Below are positions 37,756 through 45,472 of a DNA stretch of 64,000 bases, piece after piece. The stretch's first letter is position 1. The number at the start of each line of letters is the position of its first letter. The stretch is from Novosphingobium resinovorum (GTDB lineage Bacteria; Pseudomonadota; Alphaproteobacteria; Sphingomonadales; Sphingomonadaceae), in the NCBI RefSeq assembly GCF_001742225.1, contig NZ_CP017075.1, forward strand, positions 1,302,001 through 1,366,000, given 5' to 3'. The notes under the pieces were generated by a model that had not been told where the DNA came from, did no database searches, and worked only from the letters and a program-made list of their open reading frames with translations. A program made the position numbers and the translations under genes.

Positions 37756-37965
37756 TCAGCGCCGTACCGTGACGGCCCGCGTCTCTCCGCACAGGCCGCA
37801 CGTGTCCTTCAGGCGCTCGAAACCGTTCACGCCCGCCAGTTCGCGCGCCGCGAAGTCGGCGTGATGCAAGGGAGAAAGACCCAGCGTTTGGGTCAGGCAA
37901 TCGTCGCACACCGGCGCTGGCGCGAGCCGCGCGACGAGCTTCTCGACGTCGTGAAGAATGGTCAT
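37756..37965 (-). CDS. Small zinc-ribbon-like protein
   Basis: A 69-residue protein with two CxxC pairs (CDDC near residue 20 and CGLC near residue 58), suggesting one structural zinc site. The ATG at 37965 is used; a TTG two codons upstream is also open. It runs in the same direction as parB, about 200 bases after its stop. Small zinc-ribbon proteins of this kind are frequent on conjugative elements; the function is unknown. Confidence 0.65.
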   Translation of the reverse strand: MTILHDVEKLVARLAPAPVCDDCLTQTLGLSPLHHADFAARELAGVNGFERLKDTCGLCGETRAVTVRR

Positions 37966-38037
37966 GGTCAATGTTACCCCTGCCCGCCGTCATGCCAGCT
38001 GGCGGCAGCGGCAGCAATGGCGCGCGGTGCCAGGGCG

Positions 38038-38091
38038 CCTCGCCGTCCCCGGCGCCGTTACGGCGCCGGGGACGGCGAGGCGAGGTTTTTT
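38038..38091 (+). terminator. Very strong plus-strand terminator hairpin
   Basis: Two perfect 20-base arms (38038-38057 and 38061-38080) with a 3-base TTA loop are followed by GG and six T at 38086-38091. This is a textbook intrinsic terminator in plus orientation, yet the nearest genes on both sides are on the minus strand. It could block transcription entering from outside or from a short plus-strand RNA. Confidence 0.7.
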
Positions 38092-38127
38092 GCGCCTTTC
38101 GCAAAGACCTGTGGCATTCGGATGGCA

Positions 38128-38151
38128 CCGGGGCGGCAGGTGCCGCCCCGG
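38128..38151 (-). terminator. Stem-loop just after parB
   Basis: A perfect 11-base stem with a 2-base loop (38128-38138 and 38141-38151) begins 10 bases after the parB stop. It has no U-run on the minus strand, so termination there would be incomplete or protein-assisted. Confidence 0.4.
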
Positions 38152-38160
38152 CAAGTATCG

Positions 38161-40350
38161 TCACGCCGCGAGGCGTGGGTCGTCCGCATCGGGACCGCCC
38201 GGCCCGATTTGTCCCCCCGCCATGGCCGCATCCACCTGCCCATCGGCAGGACCGCGCGAGTCGTCGGCTTCGTGATCCCCGGTGCTGACGGCGGGACCGT
38301 CCGCATCACGGTTCCGCATGATGCCGTCCTCGCTGATATCGCGCTCCCCTTCGGCACCGCCGCTGCCCTCCTGCGCGGCATCGTCACCCTGCGAGCCCTC
38401 GGGGGCGGGGCCGCCGCCGTCCGCCCGTCTGGCCGGATCATCCAATCCGTTCAGCTTCGCATCCGCGCCGCGCGGCATCGCGGCGGCATAGACCCCCCGC
38501 GCGGTGTAGTCGGCGGGCGGGACGGCCATCCAGCGCGGCACCCAGTTGCCGCGCCGCACCCGCCCGTTGTTCCCGGCCAGATGATCGCGGATGATGGTCT
38601 TGAGCGCCTTGCCCTTCTCGCGCTCGTTGGCCTTGGCGATATCGCTTCCCGCCACTTCGGCGAGCATGGCGAGAAGCACCTCGCGGTCGCGCAACCCTTC
38701 GAAGAACGCATCGTCGGCCTGCCACCAGTCGGTCATGGAGAGGCCGATCTCCGCCCCGGCGATCTCGACCGCGCGGCTTCCCGCTGCCAGCGTTTCGCCC
38801 ATCGCGACGGCGACGACCTCCAGCACGTCAGGGTCCGGCAGGGCCATGAGGCGCGCGAAGATCGTAGTCAGATCACGGCCCGGCGACGCCCAGCCGGTGC
38901 CTCCGACCACCGTCGTATCCTCGCCGTCGCACCCGAGAAGCGACAGCACGGCGCGGCGGCGCGCGTCGAACACCGCCTCGCCCCGGCTTTCGGTCACGCT
39001 CTCGTGCACGCCCTCGTTCTTCGCCGTCTGCGGTTCGGCGCTGACCCGCCAGAGGGGCGATCCGCACAGGGCATGGGCCACGAAGAGGCGCAGGGCCACG
39101 CCGGAACTGTCCAGCAAGGCGGCGCGCGTCGCGGCATGGCGGTGCAGGTCGATGTAGTTGCGCGTCACTGCCGTGAGTTCGGGACGCAGGCTCGCGGCTG
39201 CGCCCTCATCCGATTCGCCGCTGGATTTGGCTTCCGCCTGCCTGGCCAGCCGCGCGGCCTCCTTGCGGGTCAGGTATCCTTCGTGGACGATGACTTCGCC
39301 ATTGGCGCGCACGTCGATGTAGACGCGCCCGCCCTTGCGCTTGGCCGCCTTCTCGTATTCCCAGCTGTGGAAGTGCTCGCTGGCCGCGACGATGATCGCA
39401 TCGGGCCATCCCGCCTCGATGTACTGCTGGCGGCGCGCCTCGATCGCCGCGTTCTGCAAGGCCCAGAAGGCTTCGACTTCGGCGATGAGCGGGGCTTCGC
39501 CGAACAGGTCGGCGATGATGGCAAGCCCGCTGCCCTCGACATCGAACAGGGCATGGCCGACCGGGATCGACTGCCCTCCGAACAGCCAGTTCTTGAGCTG
39601 GTGCCCGCGCGGCACCCACGCCTCGGCATCGTCCATCAGCGCCAGCCATGCCTTCTGCTGGCTCTTGGAGGCGAGCGTCAGATGCCTCACGGTCAGCGCG
39701 TCGATTTCATCGCGGCGATAGAGGTCGCGGATGCGCGGCAGCAGGTTGCCGAGCGCGAGGACACGGCGCACGGCGAGGTCGGGCAGTCCGAAGGTCTGGC
39801 CGATCTGCTCGGGGCTGCGTCCTTCCCGGACCAGCCGGGTGAAGCACTCCCAGCGGGTTACCTCGTCGGGATCGAGCCGGGCGATGTTCTCGATGAGCGA
39901 GGCCTCGATGGCGGCGGCATCGTCGGCCTCGTCGAGGATGGCGCAGGCGATACCGGCGCAGGCTAATTGGGCGCAGGCCGGTTCGGCGAAGGCGGGTTCG
40001 GTGCAGACGGGCAGGTCCGTGCCCGGCGCCATGGCTGCGTCCGCTGCCGGGTTCAATGCCGCGCCGGATGCGGTATTGTCGTCTTGCGCCGCAGCTAGGG
40101 CATCCCCGCGCGCGCCCTCCAGCGACGCCTCACGCTCGGCGGCGACGATTCGCGCGGCATGGAAGCGGCGACGACCCGCGACGATTTCGAACATGCCCGC
40201 CTCGGCGCTTTCGCGCACGAGGATCGGCTGGAGGACACCGCGCATGCGCACGGTAGGCAGGATGTCGGAAACGTCGGGGGCCTTGCGGCCATGACGCATG
40301 TTGGCCTTGCTGACGGCAAGCCGGTCGAGTGGAATGAACTTCAGTTTCAT
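38161..40350 (-). CDS. ParB/RepB/Spo0J-type protein of the element
   Basis: A large ParB-like protein (729 residues) with the N-terminal ParB nuclease/CTPase fold (KLKFIPLDRLAVSKANMRHGRKAPDVSDILPTVRMRGVLQPILVRE, then GRRRFHAARIV) and an HTH region (ARLDPDEVTRWECFTRLVREGRSPEQIGQTFGLPDLAVRRVLALGNLLP). Between them is an odd Ala/Cys/Glu-rich insert (about residues 85-140) with repeated EPA/ACA motifs. The long C-terminal part is typical of ParB proteins on sphingomonad elements. The ATG has AAGGAAGGAAG a few bases upstream. No parA partner is in the window. Confidence 0.88.
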   Translation of the reverse strand: MKLKFIPLDRLAVSKANMRHGRKAPDVSDILPTVRMRGVLQPILVRESAEAGMFEIVAGRRRFHAARIVAAEREASLEGARGDALAAAQDDNTASGAALNPAADAAMAPGTDLPVCTEPAFAEPACAQLACAGIACAILDEADDAAAIEASLIENIARLDPDEVTRWECFTRLVREGRSPEQIGQTFGLPDLAVRRVLALGNLLPRIRDLYRRDEIDALTVRHLTLASKSQQKAWLALMDDAEAWVPRGHQLKNWLFGGQSIPVGHALFDVEGSGLAIIADLFGEAPLIAEVEAFWALQNAAIEARRQQYIEAGWPDAIIVAASEHFHSWEYEKAAKRKGGRVYIDVRANGEVIVHEGYLTRKEAARLARQAEAKSSGESDEGAAASLRPELTAVTRNYIDLHRHAATRAALLDSSGVALRLFVAHALCGSPLWRVSAEPQTAKNEGVHESVTESRGEAVFDARRRAVLSLLGCDGEDTTVVGGTGWASPGRDLTTIFARLMALPDPDVLEVVAVAMGETLAAGSRAVEIAGAEIGLSMTDWWQADDAFFEGLRDREVLLAMLAEVAGSDIAKANEREKGKALKTIIRDHLAGNNGRVRRGNWVPRWMAVPPADYTARGVYAAAMPRGADAKLNGLDDPARRADGGGPAPEGSQGDDAAQEGSGGAEGERDISEDGIMRNRDADGPAVSTGDHEADDSRGPADGQVDAAMAGGQIGPGGPDADDPRLAA

Positions 40351-40498
40351 GATGTCTTCCTTCCTTTGCTCGCTTGGGTCTTGATCCGGGTCCGGGGCAC
40401 GGCTGATTTCTTCGATGCGGCGCGTACTTGCGGAGCGGGTGGAATGGGCCGGATGGCCCGGTCGCATCTGTTCGCGGTGGATCGCCTGACCGGTCAGG

Positions 40499-40951
40499 TC
40501 AGGGTCCGCGATCCCGGAACAGAAGTCTGAGGGCCCCCGAGGTTTCGCTGTCGTCTTCGCTGACGTCGTCGCTGACGGGACCGCCCGGAAGCGCCGCGGC
40601 CTCAGGAACCGGAACGGGCGCGCGCGCTGCCTCGGTCCAGACCGAAAGCCGGTGCCGGGTGGTGAACGCGGGGCCGAGTTTGATCCGCCGACCCGGCATC
40701 CGTCTTGGCGGCAGGTCGACCGCCTCGATCTCGCGCAGGCTGAACAGGCCGGGTTCCGGGTCACCGAAACCCAGATCGGCAAGGCCGTTGAGGATGCCCT
40801 CGTCCTCGTGCATTTTGAAACCCAGCCACGCGGCGGCGCCCTGCGGGTTGAACAGGCGAACGAGCGGGAACGCATCGAGCCGGGGATCGTGCGCGGCATC
40901 GCGGTAGTTCGCGGCGAGCAGCACGCGGGCGATGGGGGACAGCCAGCTCAT
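40499..40951 (-). CDS. DUF2958 domain protein
   Basis: A 150-residue protein carrying the DUF2958 pattern: LAANYRDAAHDPRLDAFPLVRLFNPQGAAAWLGFKMHEDEGILNGLADLGFGDPEPGLFSLREIEAVDLP. These proteins belong to conjugative-element backbones and have unknown function. The start overlaps the ardC-like stop (ATGA), so the two are co-translated; parB follows 148 bases later on the same strand. The C terminus is variable and acidic. Confidence 0.92.
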   Translation of the reverse strand: MSWLSPIARVLLAANYRDAAHDPRLDAFPLVRLFNPQGAAAWLGFKMHEDEGILNGLADLGFGDPEPGLFSLREIEAVDLPPRRMPGRRIKLGPAFTTRHRLSVWTEAARAPVPVPEAAALPGGPVSDDVSEDDSETSGALRLLFRDRGP

Positions 40952-42312
40952 GCCGCCGCCCTCCCGCTTTCGCGGGGTCGGCGGCTGTAGTCCGCGCGCG
41001 CCATGTCCGGATGCGGCCGGTCGGGACCCGGGGTGGGCGCGGACACCTTAGCGGGTCTCGCCCCTTGCTTTGTGGCCGCGTATCCATCGCCGAGCCCCCC
41101 GGCGCGATGATCCATGTCGCAGCGATGCTCGCCGCGATGATCCGCGCCGTGCGTACCATCGTCGCGGCAAGGCTCGCCTTCTTTCTGCGCCGCGCAGTGG
41201 CGGGCGAGGAGCCAGTCGGAAGCCTTGCTCGCCCAGCTGGCGGCGCGGAAGATCGCGCGGTTGTCCTCGCGAAGGACATCGAGCCATGCGCCCAGATAGT
41301 CGGCGTGGCGCACGGTGGGCACGATGCCGAGCGCGGCGCACAGGAAGGCCGAACCCATTTCGGCGATGAGTTCCTCCCGCGCGTAGTCCTTCGATCCGAA
41401 GGCATTGGCGAGATTGCGACCCAGCCGCGAGGCATGGCCGGTCGCGTGGGTCAATTCGTGGAGGCACGTCCGGTAAAAATTGATCTGATCGTGGAATGCC
41501 TGCTGCGGGGGGACGGCGACGAAGTCGGCGCCCGGCGCGTAATAGGCCTTGTCCCCGCCGATGCGAAAATCGATGCCGCTCGCCGCTATCAGGCTTTCGG
41601 CGACCGGTACGATCTCGCGCTCGCCCAGCGCCACCGGCTCGGGCAGGAGATCGTCGGACAAGCCTTCGCACTGCCCCACGTTGAACAGGGTGAAGCGCTT
41701 GAGGAACGGCACGGAGCGCGCATCCTCCCCCGAGTCGCGGGCGCGGGCCTTCTCGGCTTCGGGCACGAAACGGTCGGCATAGACGACGGTGGTGCCGCGC
41801 TCGCCCTTGCGCACGTTGCCCCCTGCCTCGAGCGCCTGACGGAAGGTGAGCCAGCCATGCGAGGTCCAGCCGTGTTCGATGGCCGCGCCCCACAAAATGA
41901 GGATATTCACCCCCGAATAGCGCCGCTTGGTAAGGGCATTGGCGGGAAGGCCCGGCGCGAACGACGGGCTGTCAGCGGCGCTGCGCCACGGCTGGACCCA
42001 TGGGAAACGCCCACGTTCAAGCTCGCCGATGATCGTCTGCGTCACCTCGTCGTAGAGCGAGGCCCGCGAGGCCGCCGCCACACCGGTACCGGCACCGGCA
42101 ACGGTACCGGCACCGGCAACGGTACCGGCATCGCAGCGGCGCGATGTCCTGCCCCGCGAGCGCCCGTTGCGCCCGGTTCCAGCGCCAGTGCCGCCCTGTC
42201 CCTCCCTGTCTGGCTTACCGGTATCCTGCCTGACCTCCGGCCTCTCGGTTGGCCTCTCGTTTTGCCTCTCGATTGACCCCTCGGGTGGCCCGACCGTCGA
42301 AATGCTGCGCAT
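40948..42312 (-). CDS. ardC: ArdC-like antirestriction protein with zincin domain
   Basis: A 454-residue protein with an ArdC N-terminal single-strand-DNA-binding domain (SLYDEVTQTIIGELERGRFPWVQPWR, YSGVNILILWGAAIEHGWTSHGWLTFRQALEAGGNVRKGERGTTVVY) and a metallopeptidase-like domain with the zinc motif CLHELTHATGH. ArdC proteins protect incoming plasmid DNA from restriction. The first 80 residues are a low-complexity extension encoded partly by an 18-base tandem repeat. AGGAGG lies 6 bases before the ATG, so this start is well supported. Confidence 0.88.
   Translation of the reverse strand: MRSISTVGPPEGSIERQNERPTERPEVRQDTGKPDREGQGGTGAGTGRNGRSRGRTSRRCDAGTVAGAGTVAGAGTGVAAASRASLYDEVTQTIIGELERGRFPWVQPWRSAADSPSFAPGLPANALTKRRYSGVNILILWGAAIEHGWTSHGWLTFRQALEAGGNVRKGERGTTVVYADRFVPEAEKARARDSGEDARSVPFLKRFTLFNVGQCEGLSDDLLPEPVALGEREIVPVAESLIAASGIDFRIGGDKAYYAPGADFVAVPPQQAFHDQINFYRTCLHELTHATGHASRLGRNLANAFGSKDYAREELIAEMGSAFLCAALGIVPTVRHADYLGAWLDVLREDNRAIFRAASWASKASDWLLARHCAAQKEGEPCRDDGTHGADHRGEHRCDMDHRAGGLGDGYAATKQGARPAKVSAPTPGPDRPHPDMARADYSRRPRESGRAAA
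42085..42130. repeat. 18-base tandem repeat inside ardC
   Basis: The unit GGTACCGGCACCGGCAAC is repeated exactly twice (42085-42102, 42103-42120) with a third partial copy to 42130. On the coding strand it adds the six-residue unit VAGAGT to the low-complexity N-terminal linker. Being a multiple of three, copy-number change would keep the frame. Confidence 0.85.
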
Positions 42313-42955
42313 GTCTCACCTCCTTGCGCTGCCCAAAACCGGCATTGGCCTCCCCGGCGGAGCGGGGGTGGGCGGCCCGGACGACCGACAGGGACCGCTT
42401 TCGCCCGGCGCCTGCACCCGCCAGCCGCGCGGGGACGCGCAAGCGGACCCGAAGCGGCCAGGGCCGTAACGTCAGTGGAGGAGCCGGCCCGAAGGGACCG
42501 GCTTGCAGGCGGCGGCAGCGGTCCCAGACGGGAGGCAAGCCCACCCGCGCTTCGCCCGGGAGAGGCTCACACAAACGCCGTGCGCGGCTCCCGGCCGCGC
42601 GCGTCCGCTTCCGGGCGGCCTGGTCCGCAGGACGCAAGGGCCCGCCCGCACGCGCCATGCGATCGTCACCATCAGGCCGGGACCGGCAAAGCCGGGCCCG
42701 GGACCCTGACCGCGGCGATGAGGGCGGCCACGCCCGCCGCGGTCGGTCTAGAGCGCGGTCGCGCCGCAGGCGCGAGGCGCCCGCCCCTGCCCGCCCCGGT
42801 CACGAATACCGCCCGGCAGCGAACGATCGATGCTCGCAGCCTGGCGGATGCATGCCTGACACCGGATCCGGACCTGCAAGTCCAGTGGCCCTGATCGGCT
42901 CTCGTAGACGAACGCCCAGACAATGATCGGCGACCCGTCAGCGTTCTGCGGCCGC
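42313..42955. other. Intergenic region upstream of ardC
   Basis: About 640 very GC-rich bases without a supportable gene. Frames on both strands are Arg/Pro/Ala-rich. Small dyads occur (for example CCGCGGCG and CGCCGCGG at 42710-42742). The ardC promoter should lie at the left end. A QseM-like antiactivator gene, expected near FseA homologues, was looked for here and not seen. Confidence 0.4.
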
Positions 42956-43573
42956 TCAGCCACCACCGCGCATCAGACGCCGCCATCCGCCCGCTGTCAT
43001 GCGCGCGGCTTCGGAGGCAAGCCGCCTTACGCGCGATCGCAGCGAATCGCTGCCGGTATCCCACCCGCTCGCGACACGCTCGGTGCCGTAGAAAGCGATG
43101 CCGATATCCTGGTGGCTCGCGCCCGAGACGATGGCATCGTGGACGCGCAAGGTGGTGAGCCAGCGTTTCATGCGCGGCTCTGCCGGAAACAGGGATCGTC
43201 CGAACCGGCCATGGCGATGGAGCGAGACGAGCTGGCGCAAGGGCACGAGCCGGCGCTCGGCTCCGGCGATCCCCGAAATCCGGAAACTGAGCATAACCGC
43301 CTCCTGGCCGGACAAGTTGCCGCTCAGCACATCGAGACGGATCCGGTGATCGCCGTTCGAAAGTACCGCGTGCTCACCGGCAACGCGGCCGGGTACACAC
43401 GTCAGCCATGGCGCCAGCCGGGCAACAATCAGGCTTTCTGGGTGGGCAGGGTCGGCGGGTTCGACATCGACGTCCAGAATGCCCGGATCGAGGGACGCAT
43501 GCCACAGGATCCGCGCCGAACGGGCGTCGCGGACGGGATCTTCAGCGAAAGTGAGCCCCCCAGGCCGACGCAT
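42956..43573 (-). CDS. DUF2285 protein, C-terminal half of an FseA-like activator
   Basis: A 205-residue DUF2285 frame (GLTFAEDPVRDARSARILWHASLDPGILDVDV and the C-terminal helical motif HDAIVSGASHQDIGIAFYGTERVASGW). It overlaps the DUF6499 gene by 32 bases. In ICEMlSymR7A the homologous pair (Msi172 and Msi171) is joined by a programmed +1 ribosomal frameshift to make FseA, which activates the excisionase gene. The present pair could use the same mechanism; the ATG at 43573 would give an unfused product. No ribosome binding site of note precedes it. Confidence 0.8.
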   Translation of the reverse strand: MRRPGGLTFAEDPVRDARSARILWHASLDPGILDVDVEPADPAHPESLIVARLAPWLTCVPGRVAGEHAVLSNGDHRIRLDVLSGNLSGQEAVMLSFRISGIAGAERRLVPLRQLVSLHRHGRFGRSLFPAEPRMKRWLTTLRVHDAIVSGASHQDIGIAFYGTERVASGWDTGSDSLRSRVRRLASEAARMTAGGWRRLMRGGG

Positions 43574-43742
43574 CGGGCTGCGTGCCGGTCGTCGCGCGCG
43601 ATGCCTCGAGATACCATTCGGCGTACCCTGGATCGCGCCGCAGCCATTCCCACATCAGCCCTGCCCGGTCGATGGCCAGCAGGCTCTTGTACGCGTCAGC
43701 GTCGCGCCAGTCGGGCAGACCGTCCGCCCCTTCGTCGCTCAT
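43542..43742 (-). CDS. DUF6499 protein, N-terminal half of an FseA-like activator
   Basis: A 66-residue protein with DWRDADAYKSLLAIDRAGLMWEWLRRDPGYAEWYL, the signature of DUF6499. It ends DASAWGAHFR and then TGA. The usual continuation in fused relatives is WGLTFAEDP, which is found exactly in the +1 frame beginning in the G-run at 43556-43561. So a +1 shift would yield a fused DUF6499-DUF2285 activator of about 260 residues. It is divergent from luxR. Confidence 0.8.
   Translation of the reverse strand: MSDEGADGLPDWRDADAYKSLLAIDRAGLMWEWLRRDPGYAEWYLEASRATTGTQPDASAWGAHFR
43556..43561 (-). promoter_or_regulatory. Candidate +1 ribosomal frameshift site (run of six G)
   Basis: On the minus strand the frame reads GCC TGG GGG GCT CAC. 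Skipping one G gives GCC TGG GGG CTC ACT TTC GCT GAA, i.e. A-W-G-L-T-F-A-E, which is the family consensus across the DUF6499/DUF2285 border. This can be programmed frameshifting, as known for FseA of ICEMlSymR7A, or a one-base insertion in a homopolymer. Confidence 0.65.
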
Positions 43743-43984
43743 GTCTTCAGGAAAGCCGGCCCGGACGACGCCCCCGGGATTACAAAATTTTCATCGCCAA
43801 ATCGAGAACGATTGAAAAGTCGGTCCTTTTGCGAGGCGTACTTGCCATGATATGACAGTATTACGACAACCGGCTCCCAAGAACAGCTTGAGAACCTGAT
43901 CGCGGGGCACAGTATTCCAGGAAGGGCTTTCGCCGGAAGGCGGATGGCAAGAGACATCCCCGGCGTTGGCAAGGCTGCCCCGTG

Positions 43985-44761
43985 ATGCATCACATGATAC
44001 TGGCGCTCGTGGACTCCCTGCGCGCCATCCACGCCGCCCGCAGCCTCGAACTGCTGGCCGGGAACGTTGCGATCGCCACGACCCAGATGGGCTTCACCCA
44101 CTACGCCATCACTCACCATGTCGATGGCCCAGCGCGGCGGATGCGCGCCATTCGCCTCAACAATTATCCGCCGGCGTGGGTCGAGCACTACGACCGGCAT
44201 CACCTCTACACGCTCGATCCGGTCCACCGCCTCAGTCACCTGATCAACGAGGGGTTCGTCTGGAGCGAACTGGCCGAGCGCATCGATCTCTCGCATGCCG
44301 ACCATGCCTTCATGACGCTTGCCGCCCATTACGGCATCGCCGACGGCTTCACGATTCCGGTGACGATCCACGGTGAGACCGGTGGATCGGTCACCTTCAT
44401 CAATCCGCCGCGGCGCGAGATCACCGACCTCACCAAGATCATGGCGCACGCGATCGGCGAGGCCGCCTTTGCCGCCGCCCGGCGACTGTGCACGCCGCGC
44501 GGGCAACGCATGCGGCCGCCAAGCGCAAGGCTGACGCAGCGCGAACGCGAGGTCACGCACCTCGTCGCGCTGGGCAAGACCAACCGCGAGATGGCCATGC
44601 TCATGGGCACGAGCGAGGAGACGCCGGCCAAGCACGTCAACAACTGCTTCGAGAAACTGGAAGTGAACAAGCGGACATTGCTGGTGTCCCGGGCACTGTT
44701 CGACGGGACCCTGACCCTCGCCCAGATCCTGCCGCAGTTCTATTCCCCGTTCAGGGAATAG
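43985..44761 (+). CDS. LuxR/TraR-type quorum-sensing regulator
   Basis: Acyl-homoserine-lactone receptor of 258 residues. The ligand domain keeps the invariant residues (PPAWVEHYDRHHLYTLDPVHRLS with Trp, Tyr, Asp and Pro, then FVWSEL and ADGFTIPV). The C-terminal LuxR HTH (LTQREREVTHLVALGKTNREMAMLMGTSEETPAKHVNNCFEKLEVNKRTLLVSRAL) is slightly unusual at TPAKHVNNCF. The next gene is luxI. In related elements this regulator is TraR, which controls FseA and transfer, so it probably governs the divergent DUF6499/DUF2285 pair. The ATG at 43985 is preferred over the GTG before it. Confidence 0.92.
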   Translation: MHHMILALVDSLRAIHAARSLELLAGNVAIATTQMGFTHYAITHHVDGPARRMRAIRLNNYPPAWVEHYDRHHLYTLDPVHRLSHLINEGFVWSELAERIDLSHADHAFMTLAAHYGIADGFTIPVTIHGETGGSVTFINPPRREITDLTKIMAHAIGEAAFAAARRLCTPRGQRMRPPSARLTQREREVTHLVALGKTNREMAMLMGTSEETPAKHVNNCFEKLEVNKRTLLVSRALFDGTLTLAQILPQFYSPFRE

Positions 44762-44784
44762 CGGCGGGCACCGTCTTTCGAGCA

Positions 44785-44808
44785 CCCTGATCCGGTTCAC
44801 GATCAGGG
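44785..44808 (+). promoter_or_regulatory. Inverted repeat before luxI, possible lux box
   Basis: CCCTGATC-N8-GATCAGGG, two perfect 8-base arms, lies between luxR and luxI and ends 10 bases before the luxI start. Its second arm overlaps the luxI ribosome binding site (AGGGAG). A half copy CCTGATC is present upstream of luxR at 43895-43901. It may be a LuxR operator, or an RNA hairpin that hides the luxI ribosome binding site. Confidence 0.55.
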
Positions 44809-44818
44809 AGTTACCTCG

Positions 44819-45472
44819 ATGCTGTGCTGCCATGTCCTCACCGCCCGCTCCGCTTTCATCGCAGGCTCGGACCAGATCCTGTCCGCCATGTTCGAAGCGC
44901 GCAAATCCGTCTTCGTCGACCTGCTGAAGTGGGACGTGCCCGTCATCGCAGGCTGCTACGAGATCGACCAGTTCGACAACGCGCATGCCCAGTATCTGGT
45001 GCTGACCGACGGCAAGGGCAGGCACATGGCCTCGGCGCGGCTGCTGCCGACGACACGCGAGCATATCCTGGGGGGCCTTTACCCGCAGCTGTGCAGCGGC
45101 GCGGTGCCGCACTCGCCCACGATCCGCGAGATCACCCGCTTCTGCATCGAACGCACGCTCACCACCGCCGAGCGCCGGGCGGCGCGTGACACCCTGGTGG
45201 CGAGGCTGGCCGATCATGCGCTGGCGGAAGGGATAACCGCCTACACCGCGGTCGCCGACGCGGCATGGTGCGCCAAGATCCATGCCTTCGGATGGCGGTG
45301 TGCTCCGCTCGGCGACGTACATACGATCTCGAACAAGCGCATGGCGGCGCTGCGGATCGAGATCGATGCGGACACGCCCAGACTGCTGCGCGAGGCGGGC
45401 ATTGGCGCGCAGGACGCGGCGCAGCATCCGCGCGCCATGCAGCACTCCGGTGCCGGCGCCAGGCTTCATTGA
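44819..45472 (+). CDS. LuxI-type acyl-homoserine-lactone synthase
   Basis: Autoinducer synthase of 217 residues that makes an AHL from SAM and acyl-ACP. Conserved features are FEARKSVFVDLLKWDVPV (Arg, Phe, Trp), YEIDQFDNAHAQYLV (two Asp), MASARLLPTT (Arg) and IREITRFCIER (Glu, Arg). AGGGAG lies 8 bases upstream. It follows luxR on the same strand and overlaps the GntR-like gene (TGATG), so signal synthesis and that regulator are co-expressed. Acyl-chain specificity cannot be read from sequence. Confidence 0.93.
   Translation: MLCCHVLTARSAFIAGSDQILSAMFEARKSVFVDLLKWDVPVIAGCYEIDQFDNAHAQYLVLTDGKGRHMASARLLPTTREHILGGLYPQLCSGAVPHSPTIREITRFCIERTLTTAERRAARDTLVARLADHALAEGITAYTAVADAAWCAKIHAFGWRCAPLGDVHTISNKRMAALRIEIDADTPRLLREAGIGAQDAAQHPRAMQHSGAGARLH

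Noticed and set aside
37861..39966. Plus-strand frame of 701 residues opposite parB
   Set aside because: It is antisense to the ParB gene, has Arg/Gly/His-rich low-complexity sequence and no start signal. Shadow frame.
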